Source of the DNA: Kingdonia uniflora
Taxonomy: Eukaryota; Streptophyta; Magnoliopsida; Ranunculales; Circaeasteraceae
Assembly (NCBI GenBank): GCA_014058105.1
Contig: JACGCM010001272.1
Coordinates: forward strand, 2,914,001-2,978,000
Length of the DNA: 64,000 nucleotides
Direction of reading: 5' to 3'
Shown here: positions 23,201-34,189 of the stretch, piece after piece
Layout: the number at the start of each line of letters is the position of its first letter
Position numbering within the stretch: the first letter of the stretch is position 1
Position numbers and translations under genes: made by a program
Notes under the pieces: generated by a model
Seen by the model: only the letters and a program-made list of their open reading frames with translations
The model's database searches: none
Told to the model about the DNA's origin: nothing

Positions 23201-26200
23201 ATGTTCTCTTGGTTAAGGAGCTGAAGGCGAATCTTCTGAGTGTCAGCCAACTATGTGATACGGATCATACTGTTATATTTTCTAAAGGTGGATGTGAGGT
23301 TTTGAACTCTCAAGGACAACGCGTGATTCATGCTGCTAGAACCGCTGATAATTGCTATGCTGCTCAACAAGAAGTTATACTATGTAACAAAGCAAAACTG
23401 AATGATGTGGAGTTATGGCATCAAAGGTTGGGACATATAAACTTCAATGATTTGTCCAAGATTACAAGTAAATAGCTGATTCGGGGAGTTCCAAAGTTGG
23501 GAAGATTGAGCAACGTGGTTTACGGTCCTTGTCAAGTTGGCAAGCAAACAAAGAGCTCTCACAAGAAGTCCAACAATATTGCTACTACTCGGACTCTTGA
23601 GCTGATACACATGGATTTGATGGGTCCTATGAGAATGGCATCTTTGGGAGGTAAAAAGTACATTTTGGTAATGGTAGATGACTTCTCTCGGTATACATGG
23701 ATAACACTTTTGAGAGAGAAGTCTAACACATTTGAAGAATTCCGTACTATGTCACTTCGAATCCAAAATGAGAAAGATTGCTCTATTGATAAAATTCGAA
23801 GTGATCGTGGAGGCGAGTTTAAGGATACTGGGGTGATTAAGTACTGTACTTCTAATGGGATTAAACATGAATTATCTGCTCCAATCACTCCATAACAAAA
23901 TGGAGTTGCAGAAAGGAAGAATAAAGTTCTTCAAGAAATGGGACGTGTCTTTCTTCATAACAAGGATCTTCCGGCACACTTTTGGGAGGAGGCCATTCAT
24001 ACTGCGTGTTATACTATTAATAAAGTATATCTACGTCCACTTACCTTAAACACGCCCTATGAATTGTGGTTTGGAAAGAAGCCGAATGTCCATTATTTAT
24101 GGGTTTTTGGAAGTAAATGTTTCATCTTTAGAGATCGAGAAAACATTGGGAAATTTGACTATCGGAGTGATGAAGGTATTCTTTTGGGCTACTCAACAAA
24201 TAGTAGAGCATTTCGAGTCTACAATTTGAGAACCAAAGTGATGATGGAGTCCTGTAATGTGGTAGTAGATGATACTTGTACCATTGGTTCTACAGATGCG
24301 AGAGAAGATGACTGTACAACGAAAACTCTAAAACCATCTACTGATATTCTTGCATCGAGTCCTACATCAAAGAGTGATTCTCCGTTGCCTACTCCACGAC
24401 TTCCAGTTCTGACATCCCCTCCCGCTCCAAGTGTACTGCAACCCGGATGGCATCAAGTTCGTAAGGATCACTCACATGCCAATATTATTGGGGATGCTAC
24501 TTCTCGGGTTCAAACTAGAAGCCAACACCATGAAAAGGTTCACTGTGTTTGTTATGTCTTGGTGATTGAACCAACCACGGTAAAGGAAGCTCTTTTAGAC
24601 GAATATTGGCTTCATGCAATGCAAGATGAGCTTCGGCAGTTTCGACGTCAAGATGTTTGGGATTTGGTTCCACGTCCTTCAAGTACAAATGTTATTGGGA
24701 CTAAATGGGTTTATAAGAACAAATATGACGAACTTGGGAATGTAGTTCGAAACAAAGCTCGATTGGTCGCTCAAGGGTACAATCAAGTAAAAGGGGTTGA
24801 TGTTGCTGAAACGTTTGCCCCTACTGTAAGACTTGAGTCTATTCGGTTATTGTTCGCTCTTGCTTGAAATCAAAAATTCAAGTTATATCAAATGGATGTG
24901 AAGAGTGCGTTTCTGAACGGGCTCTTAGAGGAAGAAGTGTATGTGTCTCAACTAAAAGGGTTTGAAGATCCTCATCATCCCGATCATGTGTTCTACTTAA
25001 AGAAGGCTCTTTATGGTTTGAAGCAAGCTCCTCGCGCTTGGTATGAACGGCTTTCCAATTTCCTCTTAGCTAAGGGATTTGTTCGAGGAGGAGTTGATAA
25101 AACGTTGTTTATCCAACGGAAGGGAGGCGCGATACTAGTTGCTCAGGTAAATGTAGATGATATTGTGTTTGGCTCTACTTCAAGTTCACTAACCTCTTTT
25201 TTTGCAGCTTTAATGAAAAGTGAATTTGAAATGAGCATGGTTGGGGAACTAACTTACTTCTTAGGTCTCCAAATACGATAAATGGATAGAGGAATGTTTC
25301 TTTTTCAATCCACGTATGCTAGGGATCTTGTGAAGAAGTTTGGTCTCTCTTCTGCAAAGTATGCTAGGACACCCATAAGTACCACAACAAAGCTAAGTAA
25401 GGACTCGGCAGGTAAGGATGTTGATCAAAAGACGTATAGAAGTATGATAGGTAGTTTACTTTATCTTACTGCTACTCATCCTGATATTATGTTTAGTGTA
25501 TGTATATGTGCTCGTTATCAAGGTAGTTCGAAAGAGTCCCATTTACAGGCTGTTAAACGCATTATTCGTTATATATGTGGGACTTCTGATTTTGGCTTAT
25601 GGTATTCACATGACACAACCTCCGAGGTTATTGGGTATTTTGATGCAGATTGGGCAGGTAATGCAGATGATAGGAAGAGCACTTCTGGTGGATGCTATTA
25701 TATTGGAAATAATCTTGTGGCTTGGCAGAACAAGAGGCAGAATTGCATTTCCCAATTTACAGCAGAAGCGGAGTATATTGCTGCGGGTAGTTGTTGCACT
25801 CAATTGATTTGGATGAAACAGAGTGCTTGACTATGGAATAGTCCAGGGGACAATGTCATTGTTTTGTGACAATACGAGTGCGATCAATATCTCCAAGAAT
25901 CCTGAACAACATTCCAGAACCAAGCATATCGACATTCGGTTCCACTTCATCCGAGATCTTGTTGAGCGCAAGATAGTCAGTGTTGAGTATGTTCCTACAA
26001 AGAGTCAGTTAGCCAATTTTTTCACCAAGCTGTTAGATGCTATGAGGTTTAAGCTTTTGAGACGGTCAATTGGTGTTTGCTCTATTGATTAGGTATGTCT
26101 TTCCCTTCCTTTTTACACTATTTTAGTCGATTATCACAGTGATATATGCTTGGTCAGATATGCTTTATAATTTCATGTTAGGACAGTTCAGTATAGTGTT

Positions 26201-29200
26201 TACTTAGATTTGATTTCGCTCACGGCAGTTAACTATCGCATGCTTAGATAGATAGGCACTCAGTGATATTATGCTTTAGGATACATGTAGAGACTTCGTA
26301 CCTAATATTATGTGAGGATCTGGCCTTCTTTATTAGCTTCGAGTGTTCTGAAACTTACTCCTTTTGATCTTGTTGTTTTGATCTCATTTCGTTTCCTTAC
26401 TCAATTGTCAAATGGTAAGCTCAAGTTCAAGTTAGTTTAATAGAACATTCCATATTTTTATTCGATGCGAAAAAGTGATTGTGTTCAACCGAAGATATGA
26501 TAATAGGCATTTTATTGCTACACATTTTTGGCCTTTTGTTATGTCTAACCCTATTTTTATCCACTTGCAGCCCTTTGTGCCTTAAAATATGCTTTTTCTT
26601 TTATACCAAAATTCCTTGTTTTTACCCATTTGTTCTGAGATTGTTCAGTGAAAAAAAGAAGAAGAAGAAGTATATGAATGATTTTTGGGGCAAGATGCAG
26701 AGAAGAATGACCGAATATAAAGAAGTATATGTATGACATTTTAGTATCTCAATTTAAAAAAGAAGAAGAGGAAAACGATATGGAGAGGTATATCTCTTAG
26801 TGTACTTAATAAAAACGAGAATGACATAAGATGTGTTTGTCTTCAAGTGAGAAGGGGAGTTAGCGTTACTGCAGTCTCAAAATGCCAGCAAAACACCTAC
26901 TCCATCATTTGCCTACCCGTGCCTACATTATAACATTTTCAAGACCTGTTTGATCTTGAGTTTAACACAGCTAGTTTAGTGGAGATGAGAGATATGGAGT
27001 CTATATTAATTATCTTGACACCATTCCTGACAATTGATTCCCTATCCATGAGATCTTCCAGCTCACAGTGCGCTACTTATTTGATGAAATATGAGTTTTT
27101 TCTTTGCATATTATTCATACTCATATTTTTCACAGAGTGTTAGCTAGTCAATTTTCAGTGAATTCGAGTGACCACCCACGAGAGGCCTAAGTTGAAACAA
27201 CTTTCCTTTTAGTGTCTTATTTCTGGATGTTGGGTCTGTCGAATGCATGGTACTGGTTTATGTTGACTGCGCACACACACACTCTGAGTAAATACTTATT
27301 ATGTCTGAATTTTCTATTGAATAATGTCCTATCTGAGATTCATATAGCATGTGATTATTCTCTGATATAGAGTAGACAGGGGAAGTTTTTTTTTCTTTGT
27401 GTTACTTTGCCTTTGGTTTTCCATTTTGTTTATGTGTCTGTCAAAGATTCTTTCTATTTGAATAAGAATTTCTTCCTATTCGAATAATTTGCCTCAGCTT
27501 TGTTTTCATTCAAAAAGTTTTGTTTTATATTCGAATAGGAATTTTCCCTATTCGAATAATTTGCCTCAGCGTTTTATAGTTTTCACAAGGCATGTTTTCT
27601 ATTCGAATAGGAATTGCCCTTATTCGAATAATTTGCCTCAGCGTTTTATAGTTTTCACAAGGCATGTTTTCTATTCGAATAGGAATTGTTCTTATTCGAA
27701 TAAATTGCCTCAGCGTTTTTTGGCTTCAAAAATTTCATTTCCTATTCGAATACGATTTTTTTCCTATTCGAATAATTCAGTCCAGCTTTGTTTTTAAAAA
27801 AATTGGAGGCAATTGTTATTCGAATAGGGGTTGATCCTATTCGAATAGAGGTTGGTTTTGTGTTTTACTATAAATACCACACTTGATTTTTTTTTCTCTT
27901 TACTCTCACTCAACTCTCCAACGCTATCTCTCTTTCTACTCTAGAATTCTCAAATTGGTTTTATTTTCTTGCACAATTCATCGGTACTACCTCTCTATTA
28001 CATTGAATTGTGTGCACTTTCTACTTGAATTCTCAATTCGACAAGTTTGAGCGAGATAGTCGTAATTCTAGGGTTTGGTTTTGGGGTTCTCTTGGCTCCT
28101 TTAAGGTTGGTTCCACTCTCTCTATCTTGTTATTCACCATATTCATCGTTCATTGTGTGGATAGGTTACTGCTTGGGAAGGATTGCTGTTGTTTAGGTTT
28201 AAATTTGGAGAAATTTATTACATCTGTTATTGGTTGAGTTGTTGCTGAAGATTTGGGTTGTTGATTGAATTCAAGGAGGTGAATCATTGTCTATTGGGTT
28301 CCCCTGCTTAGCCGTGTAGGGTAAGTTTGGGGAAATTGGGGTTTTGCTTGCATATTTTTACGGAGTTTGTTTGGTTGTTGTGTTACTTTGGTTACAGCGG
28401 ATTCTTCGCACGATATTTGATATGGCCAGAGTGAAACGTCCTCAGGAGGATTCTTCTGTTCCCAACCCGAGCAATACGGCAAAACGGGGACGGACGAATC
28501 GAGGTACTAGGACGGGTCCGCCTCGCACCCTCCCTCGAGTAACTAGCAAAGCGAGGGGGCGGGGGGTCTAGTGCAGGAGCACGAGGTCATTATCTTCCAA
28601 ACTGAGAAACTCTGAAATCAGGTTTTAAATTTTGTGGATATCAGAAAGAGGTGACTTTGGATAGAGCAGAGCTGTGTGCGAAATATCCCGATATTCACAC
28701 AATTTTTGAAATTTTTGATATACATGGTTGGACGGGGATTATGGAACCGAAGATGCCGTGCTACCCTCGTTTAGTTTGACTTTTCTATGCCACTCTCCGG
28801 GTTGTCCAAGGTACGGGAATCAACAAGACATTCCGTGTCACCATCGATGGGACTGATTTTCAAATAGATTCAGATAATATCCGGACAACGTTTGGCCTCG
28901 GAGAGCCTGTCGACTCAGATGGGCCACCTCTGGAGTGGCCTCCGGTTCTTTCAGAGTTTCCACCCAAGGAGGTGATGGAGGAGGAACTTATTGTTTCTGG
29001 AAGGAAGAAAGGTACATATCTGAAACGCAAGAACGTAAACCCAACACTTTGTCTCTTCCATATGGTGGCTCACAGGAACATCATTCCCCAACTGGGGAAT
29101 AAGAATGTTCTCGTAGGCAATATGATTTATTTAGTATATTTTTACGCTAAAGGGCTTAGCGTTGATTTGGTTCTGATTATCCTACATGAGATGTTTGCCA

Positions 29201-32200
29201 CGGCAAACCCGGACAACCAGACTCGTCCTTTGCCTTACAGCAGGTTCATCGCTCAGATTCTGACTGATTTAGGTTATGTGATTCATCCTGATGAGGAGAT
29301 TGATGGAAAAAACGAAGTGATTAACTCTCGGTATTGGGAGAAGAACAAAAAGCATATGATTCCAGTTTCGGAGTCAGAGACCGAAGGAGATGCAATGGAC
29401 TTGGGGATTGAGTCTATACCTGCTAGGTGAGCTGCGAGACTTTCTACTTCTAGGACTGCTCCTACCGATTTACCTGGCCCTTCTGCTTCTGCTCCTACTG
29501 AGTTGGTTCCACCGGATTTAGCTGCTTTGCACTCCTACATAGAGACTCGTTTTACTAGGATGGAGACACAGATCCAGTCTCAGTTTCAGATATTCATGGA
29601 TGCACTTGGTCGGCTTCAGACTTCTATGGATGCTTTGAGCAGTGGTCCTCCAGCTCCAGATAGAGATGAGCAGTCTTAGACGAGCAGTCTTCTTTTGTTT
29701 TTTCTTTTCTTAGTGTTTCTCATCTTTGTGACTGTTTCAGACTATGCTATCTTTACTACATATTTTTTTTTGGGAAGTCATTTTTTAGATATGCAATGTA
29801 TTAACAGTTTCTTTTCTAATGGATGCTCTAACGGTTTCATGATATTGTTATTCTTATATTGCATGATATTTCCATCTTTTGTGACTATATTTCATTTGGC
29901 ATATTTGATATGATTTCATTATTCTCTCTTTGTGTTCAGTTATCCTTTGTTCCTCTGTGTCAAAAAGGGGGAGAGATGTTCCTGACAGGTAAGTCTAGTA
30001 AGTTTTTTTTTGGTCCTCTGAATCCATTATTTTGAATGTGAACAGTTACGTGATGTATTTTGTTAAGTGTGCAGGGATTTCAGAGGATATGTTTTTGAGG
30101 ATGGGTGTTCAGTGAGTGAGTCAGTCCATCGTGTCTGTAATTTTTTCTTTGATTACCTAGTTCATGTTTTGACACAAAATGAAACAAAGGGGGAGATTGA
30201 AACATCCATTTTTTGGAGTTTGTTTCATTGAGTGTCTAGAGTAGGCATCAGCATTTTCTCGTGGTTATCCGGCGTCAGTGAGTGCACGAAGAGCGACTAC
30301 AGCTGGACAGATTGACTCTGAACATGTAAGTGGGTTTCTAACTCTTTGTTCGAAAAAGTCAAGCCTATGCCTTTTACAGAGTATGAAAAACTAGTAAGAA
30401 TGTCTTCCTTTAGAAAACATAGCTTCTATTCGAATAGACTATTTTCTATTCGAATAGAGATGGAAAGATTTCTTCTATTCGAATAGGATTTTGGTCTATT
30501 CGAATAACTTACCTCAACGTGATTTCAAAGCTTGGAAAGATTCCTTCTATTCGAATAGGATTCATTTCTATTCGAATAACTCACCTCGGCGTGATTTCCA
30601 GCTTGATCCTATTCGAATAGAGCCCGTGTTTTTTGTTTCACTATTTAAGACATACTTACCTTTTTTTTGTGATTTACTTCTTGAAAACCTATATTTTTAA
30701 GGGCTTACTTTTGAGAGTGAAGAGAGATCTTCTTTGAGCGATTCAAGAGAGAATCAAATCACTCAAATCTTGAATCAATCTATTGATAAAAAAACCCTAG
30801 TCATGCATTGAAGAACTTGAGCGATTCAAGACTGGAGTTTCGACGAGAGATTGAAGCGAGGCGTTGCGAGAACGCGGGATTGATTGCAAGAAGATTACTC
30901 GGAAGAGAGATAACCATGAAAGGTGCTTATCGAGTCTGTAAGTGATTAAATTCTTGTAGTTCTTTTTCATATAGTGGATTGTTTAGTTGTCGGGGATTCG
31001 ACAACGACCTGTGGGTTTTTCTCCTGAGAAAGGTTTTCCCACAGGGTTAAAAATCGTTGCATGCTTATTTAATTTCCAACTACTTGTTTGACATTAGATA
31101 ATTGGATTAACTTGATTTAAGTTTATCTTTGGCCATTAATTCAGAGGAATTATGACCTGACGATTTAGACCTAAAACAATCGAAATTGATTAGTCTCAAG
31201 CGTCTAGGAATTTTAATTTTTTCATAAACTACTAACACGTTTAAAATCAGTCAATATTATAAGATAAACTGTCGCTTGTCGCTTGCGACTTATGGGTTCA
31301 GAGTATGTGCGGATGCTAAGTTAATATGGGGATGTTTTTTTTTTTTTTTATGAATTTAATGATTCATGCATTTCATGATTTTTTGGCATTCATGCATTTT
31401 GTGTTAATATGTTACCATGTTAGTCTAGGAGGCATGATTTTCGTGTGATTGAGGAACCATACTAATTTGCTTGACTACCTCACCCTATTATCGATTTTCT
31501 ACGTTTGTCATGCAATTCCTCTCGTCTTCAACTTGGCCATTAAAAAAGACAATTCAGAGCACAATATCTAAAGATATCTCAGTAATAGTTTTGAAATTGT
31601 GCATGTTTCAGACCATGCTTCAATCTTCGAGTTCCTCTCAATAACCAAACTACAACAAAATACAAAAACAGCTTTGAAACAACTGAAACTTATTTTTTTT
31701 GGCAACTCACCTTTCCAGGAGTTATAAGTTTTTTCTTTTCTGCATCGGCAAACATAGAAAGTGCAGGTCTGGATCAAAAAATAAATATATGTTAATCAAG
31801 CAAGACTAATCAAATAATTACAATACATTTACCTAATGTTTTGGATGTTAGCAGTCAATGAACCAATAACAATAATTCAATATATATTTCGGGTCTGTCA
31901 GCTAGGATTTGGACCCATACTTCCTTTAAATTACCTGTCCTTGATGCTGGATGTGGGTTGAAACATCTCTTGCTTAACAGCTACATAGGCTCCGCAACCT
32001 TCAGTCACTTTGTTCAGATACACAATTGGAGTTCTCCCAATCAGCTGAAATAAATTCAACCTTGTAATCAGTTTTCTTATAATCATTTTCAAACTTAATC
32101 ATATATATATATATATATATATTTTTTGTGTCGTTACCATACAATTATAAAGTGGGTACTTAGGATTGAAACTGGCATATATTTTCGTAAGCAGGTCCAT

Positions 32201-32494
32201 AACTGAACTCGGTGGGTTATGGGTATCCACTATATACAGGAAATAACTGCTAGTAGTAATAAATAACTGAAACAGTAAAGAAAGAACAGTAAAAAAGAAA
32301 GAAAGAAAAGTGGGATTGGATCTTGCCTGAGAGGCGTCTCTCTTGACATTAATTCCTGGAAGATCTCTTGGCAGATCCCTAATCTTTTGCACGAAAGAGC
32401 GAGAACTATCGTAACTGGGTTGAGTACAGAACTCGTTGTTTCGAGCAAAAAGATCTTTACATCCTCTTCTGCTCAACTTAAGAATTCTCGCCAT
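17257..32494 (-). CDS. CAS (CYSC1-like): Mitochondrial-type beta-cyanoalanine synthase (L-3-cyanoalanine synthase/cysteine synthase), 10 exons
   Basis: PLP enzyme that detoxifies cyanide by joining it to cysteine, giving cyanoalanine and sulfide. Exons: 32494-32327, 32044-31935, 31768-31711, 19487-19224, 18519-18382, 18282-18231, 17991-17912, 17774-17715, 17629-17549, 17355-17257. They total 1110 bp and join in frame to 369 residues, the usual length. Residues 1-50 are Arg/Ser-rich, like a mitochondrial presequence. SSIKDR holds the PLP lysine (about residue 91), PTSGNMG (118-124) binds substrate, and GIGSGGT (224-230) the phosphate. [19 protein letters not shown] and the end MQPVSVD point to the cyanoalanine synthase branch rather than cytosolic cysteine synthase. 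Introns 1 and 7 have GC donors, the others GT. Intron 3 is 12.2 kb because of an antisense Copia insertion; without it, about 0.9 kb. No stop or frameshift is seen. Confidence 0.95.
19927..20964 (+). repeat. 5' LTR of the Sirevirus-like Copia
   Basis: It starts TGAAATATCC and ends GGAATTTCA, 1038 bp. Between 20155 and 20370 lie eight copies of a TATTCGAATA-type palindrome, arranged as four pairs and separated by CTYACCTCAGCGTGATTTC spacers. The promoter-proximal ACTATTTAAGAC follows at about 20389. Confidence 0.93.
20965..20981 (+). other. Primer-binding site, initiator Met tRNA type
   Basis: ATTGGTATCAGAGCGG follows the LTR end directly. TGGTATCAGAGC is the standard complement of the plant initiator Met tRNA 3' end. 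Confidence 0.9.
21038..22980 (+). pseudogene. Copia gag of the Sirevirus-like element
   Basis: Starts at ATG 21038 ([20 protein letters not shown]), the N-terminal gag form found in Sireviruses, with the UBN2-type core ([17 protein letters not shown]) next. Zinc knuckles follow: [14 protein letters not shown] at about 21990 and [14 protein letters not shown] at about 22770. Between them is a Glu/Lys-rich coiled coil (22280-22560). Breaks: TAA at 21437, a frame change in the A-run near 21632, and TGA at about 21667. Downstream it is open into pol. In intact relatives it forms the particle and binds RNA. Confidence 0.85.
22981..26092 (+). pseudogene. Copia pol of the Sirevirus-like element: protease, integrase, RT, RNase H
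   Basis: Protease with [10 protein letters not shown] at about 23045; GAG-pre-integrase [11 protein letters not shown] at 23410; integrase with HMDLMGPM at about 23610 and RSDRGGEF at about 23800, then [11 protein letters not shown] with [17 protein letters not shown] at 24895 and the catalytic VDDIVFGS at about 25155; RNase H with [18 protein letters not shown] at about 25640 and ending CSID at 26092. Breaks: TAG 23473, TAA 23893, TGA 24865, TAA 25279 and a frame change near 25828. Each is a single lesion between long open stretches, which fits recent decay. Confidence 0.9.
26093..27429 (+). other. Spacer between pol and the extra 3' ORF, no gene recognised
   Basis: AT-rich, with an AAGAAGAAG run at 26656 and again near 26760, and an ACACACAC run at 27272. 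It contains GAGAAGGGGAGT near 26850, possibly an eroded polypurine tract. No coding content recognised. Confidence 0.4.
27430..27885 (+). promoter_or_regulatory. Internal promoter-like array of paired TTCGAA palindromes, LTR-derived
   Basis: Twelve TATTCGAATA-type palindromes, in six pairs with 8-12 bp between members. The spacers read TTTGCCTCAGCGTTTTATAG, related to the CTTACCTCAGCGTG spacers of this element's LTR. The last pair leads into TTTTGTGTTTTACTATAAATACC, a TATA box near 27870. The LTR has the same order: last palindrome, TTTTTTGTTTTACTATTTAAG. I infer a duplicated and diverged LTR promoter placed ahead of the extra ORF. Confidence 0.7.
28422..29679 (+). pseudogene. Extra 3' ORF of the Sirevirus-like element: 'putative plant transposon protein'-like
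   Basis: Starts at ATG 28422 ([15 protein letters not shown]), possibly behind an acceptor GGTTACAG at 28390-28397. The N-terminal part is basic and Pro/Arg-rich. The middle carries [15 protein letters not shown], then [19 protein letters not shown] and [17 protein letters not shown]. This pattern resembles the plant domain Pfam calls putative plant transposon protein (Transposase_32). The C-terminus has a short coiled coil ([18 protein letters not shown]). Breaks: a frame change in the G-run near 28560, TGA at about 28780 and TGA at about 29428. It occupies the place of the env-like ORF of some Sireviruses, but no signal peptide or membrane segment is visible. Function unknown. Confidence 0.7.
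29962..29976 (+). other. Upstream polypurine tract copy
   Basis: AAAAAGGGGGAGAGATG, about 220 bp before the LTR-adjacent tract. Duplicated polypurine tracts are typical of Sireviruses. Confidence 0.65.
30184..30197 (+). other. Polypurine tract next to the 3' LTR
   Basis: ACAAAGGGGGAGAT lies directly before the LTR start TGAAACATCC. Confidence 0.9.
30198..31215 (+). repeat. 3' LTR of the Sirevirus-like Copia
   Basis: 1018 bp, almost identical to 19927-20964. It has seven rather than eight palindromes: about 20 bp between the last pair are missing, as expected from recombination between two motif copies. The last two bases are TA instead of CA. Confidence 0.92.
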
Positions 32495-33430
32495 TAACAG
32501 AGTTTTTTCAAGAGCTTTTCAGAGAAAGGAAATGTTGCAATGAAGTGAAAATCAGGTGTGAGGTTTCTCTTTCTTTAGTATAAATAGATAGCTTTACGAT
32601 TAGTGGCTCGGCTTATTAGCTTTGGCTAACTGGAATCTTTGGATTGGCTTGCTTGTCACTGACATTTGTGTCCGTTACGAAACAATTAACCAATCACACT
32701 TTCGAAGAACGTTTCGGTAGTGATGGGAATGGTGACCCTTAAAGCAAATTTGCTATAAAATACATACTGGCTGTTATGTTCCATGATGTTTTTGACTTGG
32801 GATTTTCTTTCTTGCTGATCCTCAAAAGCGTAAATTTGAGCAATTGGAACAAATAATAAAATGTTTTCGTGTCAATGAGTGACGATCTCTTTTTCAATGG
32901 GTCTCTCTCTATCCGGCATGCATTAAAATATCAAATATATAACAAATTCAACAGGAAAATATGATATTTTGGCCTAGATTTCAATAATATTTTCATAAAA
33001 GTAGTATTTATTTGGCCAATTAATTACTGATGACAAAATAGGTCCAGATATTCACAATGTTATTGTGGAAATGACAACAATGAATCCAAATCTCAGTTGC
33101 CTTAAGATCGGCTTGGAGCCGCACTGAAATGGTGCATGGAACCCAAATGCAAATTGTCAAAAGGGTTAGCCGTCTGAGATGCCAAAGGGCACTCACTTGG
33201 ACTCCACCAAGAGCCAAATACGAAAAATAAATACAAGATCCAATAAGGATAACTGCTTCCATGACCACCCACGGTTGCTCCGAGGGGCAAAGCAACCTAT
33301 TATGTTCCCCATCTGCAGTGGATATATAACAGTTAGTCGTAATCACAGTGTTGCTGTGCTGCTGTACGAATATTTGCCATTGTCCTATGTTTTGTCTTCT
33401 TGTTTTAAATATTCTCGATTAATTTGTTCG
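32495..33430. other. 5' flank of the cyanoalanine synthase gene, no other gene recognised
   Basis: Leader and promoter of the minus-strand gene up to about 32720. Further on, a minus-strand frame at 33346-33020 is open for 108 codons but shows nothing I recognise and has no clear start context. Confidence 0.4.
32579..32586 (-). promoter_or_regulatory. TATA box of the cyanoalanine synthase gene
   Basis: Minus-strand TATTTATACTAAAG, about 90 bp upstream of the ATG at 32494, followed by a pyrimidine-rich leader (CTCTTTCC). Confidence 0.55.
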
Positions 33431-33695
33431 TGCTAGGAGTTGGGTCCAAGCTAGGAACCCAACAGGGTTGGGGTGTCCTATACGGACTCCTAACAAGCCC
33501 ATAGACCCGATAGGGTTATGAGGAGAATTTGAGTAGATTAGGTAACTTATGTTGTAGGGCTACCTATATATATTTGTATATCTGTATTATGTACAAAGAA
33601 CACGATTATGATGAATCAATAAATCTATCTTTCTCTCTCTCCTTTTGTTCATAAGCTATAGTATTATATTGCTCTAGATTGATCATCTTTCATCA
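33431..33695 (+). repeat. 5' LTR of Copia 2
   Basis: Starts TGCTAGGAGTTGGGTCC, ends TTTCATCA. It has TATATATATTTG near 33565 and a poly-pyrimidine CTTTCTCTCTCTCC near 33630, as in the 3' copy. Confidence 0.9.
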
Positions 33696-34189
33696 CGTTA
33701 TCACCATGCAAGCTCTAGGAACAAGGAGAGCAAAAATTACCTTATAATCAAAGTTTTCACGGAAACCCAATGATCAGGAGAATATGTATTTTACAATTTT
33801 TTTGAATACATATTCGATCTCTTTCAGATCTATACTATATGATAGATTATCATGGTTCAAAAGCATATTTTCCTATTTTTTCGGATTAAAAAATTAGGGT
33901 TTTTGGTAATTTTTACCCTTGATAAAGGGTTGTATTCAAACTTATATATTATTCTCTGTGGACATTGGATAGAGGTGAGACCACTTCGGTTAGATAGCCT
34001 ACTCCGAGAGTTTTCCAATGGTATATGGTACGTCTCTGGAAGATGTCCCAATCGCTGAGAATAACACGTTAAAATTTGGCAGTTTTACGGCCAAAAACGG
34101 TATTTTTTGGTCGATGACGTTAGCAAGATATTAATTTTTTTTATAAATATTTTTTATAATTATCCTATATGACATCATCATTATCCACT

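Larger units (their letters stand above)
19927..31215 (+). mobile_element. Sirevirus-like Copia retrotransposon in intron 3 of the cyanoalanine synthase gene
   Basis: An 11,289-bp element flanked by a perfect ATTTT duplication (19922-19926 and 31216-31220). The LTRs (19927-20964 and 30198-31215) are nearly identical, so it is young. A primer site ATTGGTATCAGAGCGG, complementary to initiator Met tRNA, follows the 5' LTR. Order: gag, protease, integrase, RT, RNase H (Copia order), then a further 3' ORF and two polypurine tracts. Long LTRs rich in palindromes, repeated AAGGGGGAGA tracts and an extra 3' ORF are marks of the Sirevirus group. It lies antisense to the host gene. A handful of stops and frameshifts make it non-autonomous as read. 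Confidence 0.93.

Noticed and set aside
27489..27797. Open frame of 102 codons with repeated YSNRN and NNLPQRF segments, looks like a repeat protein
   Set aside because: It is the translation of the TTCGAA palindrome array. The LTR gives a similar frame at 30491. Repeats and lengths follow the DNA motif, not a protein.
27450..27850. Regularly spaced palindromic repeats that look like a CRISPR array
   Set aside because: The spacers are near-copies of one another, the motif is only ten bases, and the context is a plant retrotransposon.
32101..32122. TA dinucleotide run in intron 1 region
   Set aside because: A simple microsatellite; no structure beyond that.
33020..33346. Minus-strand frame of 108 codons upstream of Copia 2
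   Set aside because: Two frames overlap, neither shows a known motif, and composition does not favour either. Left as unassigned.
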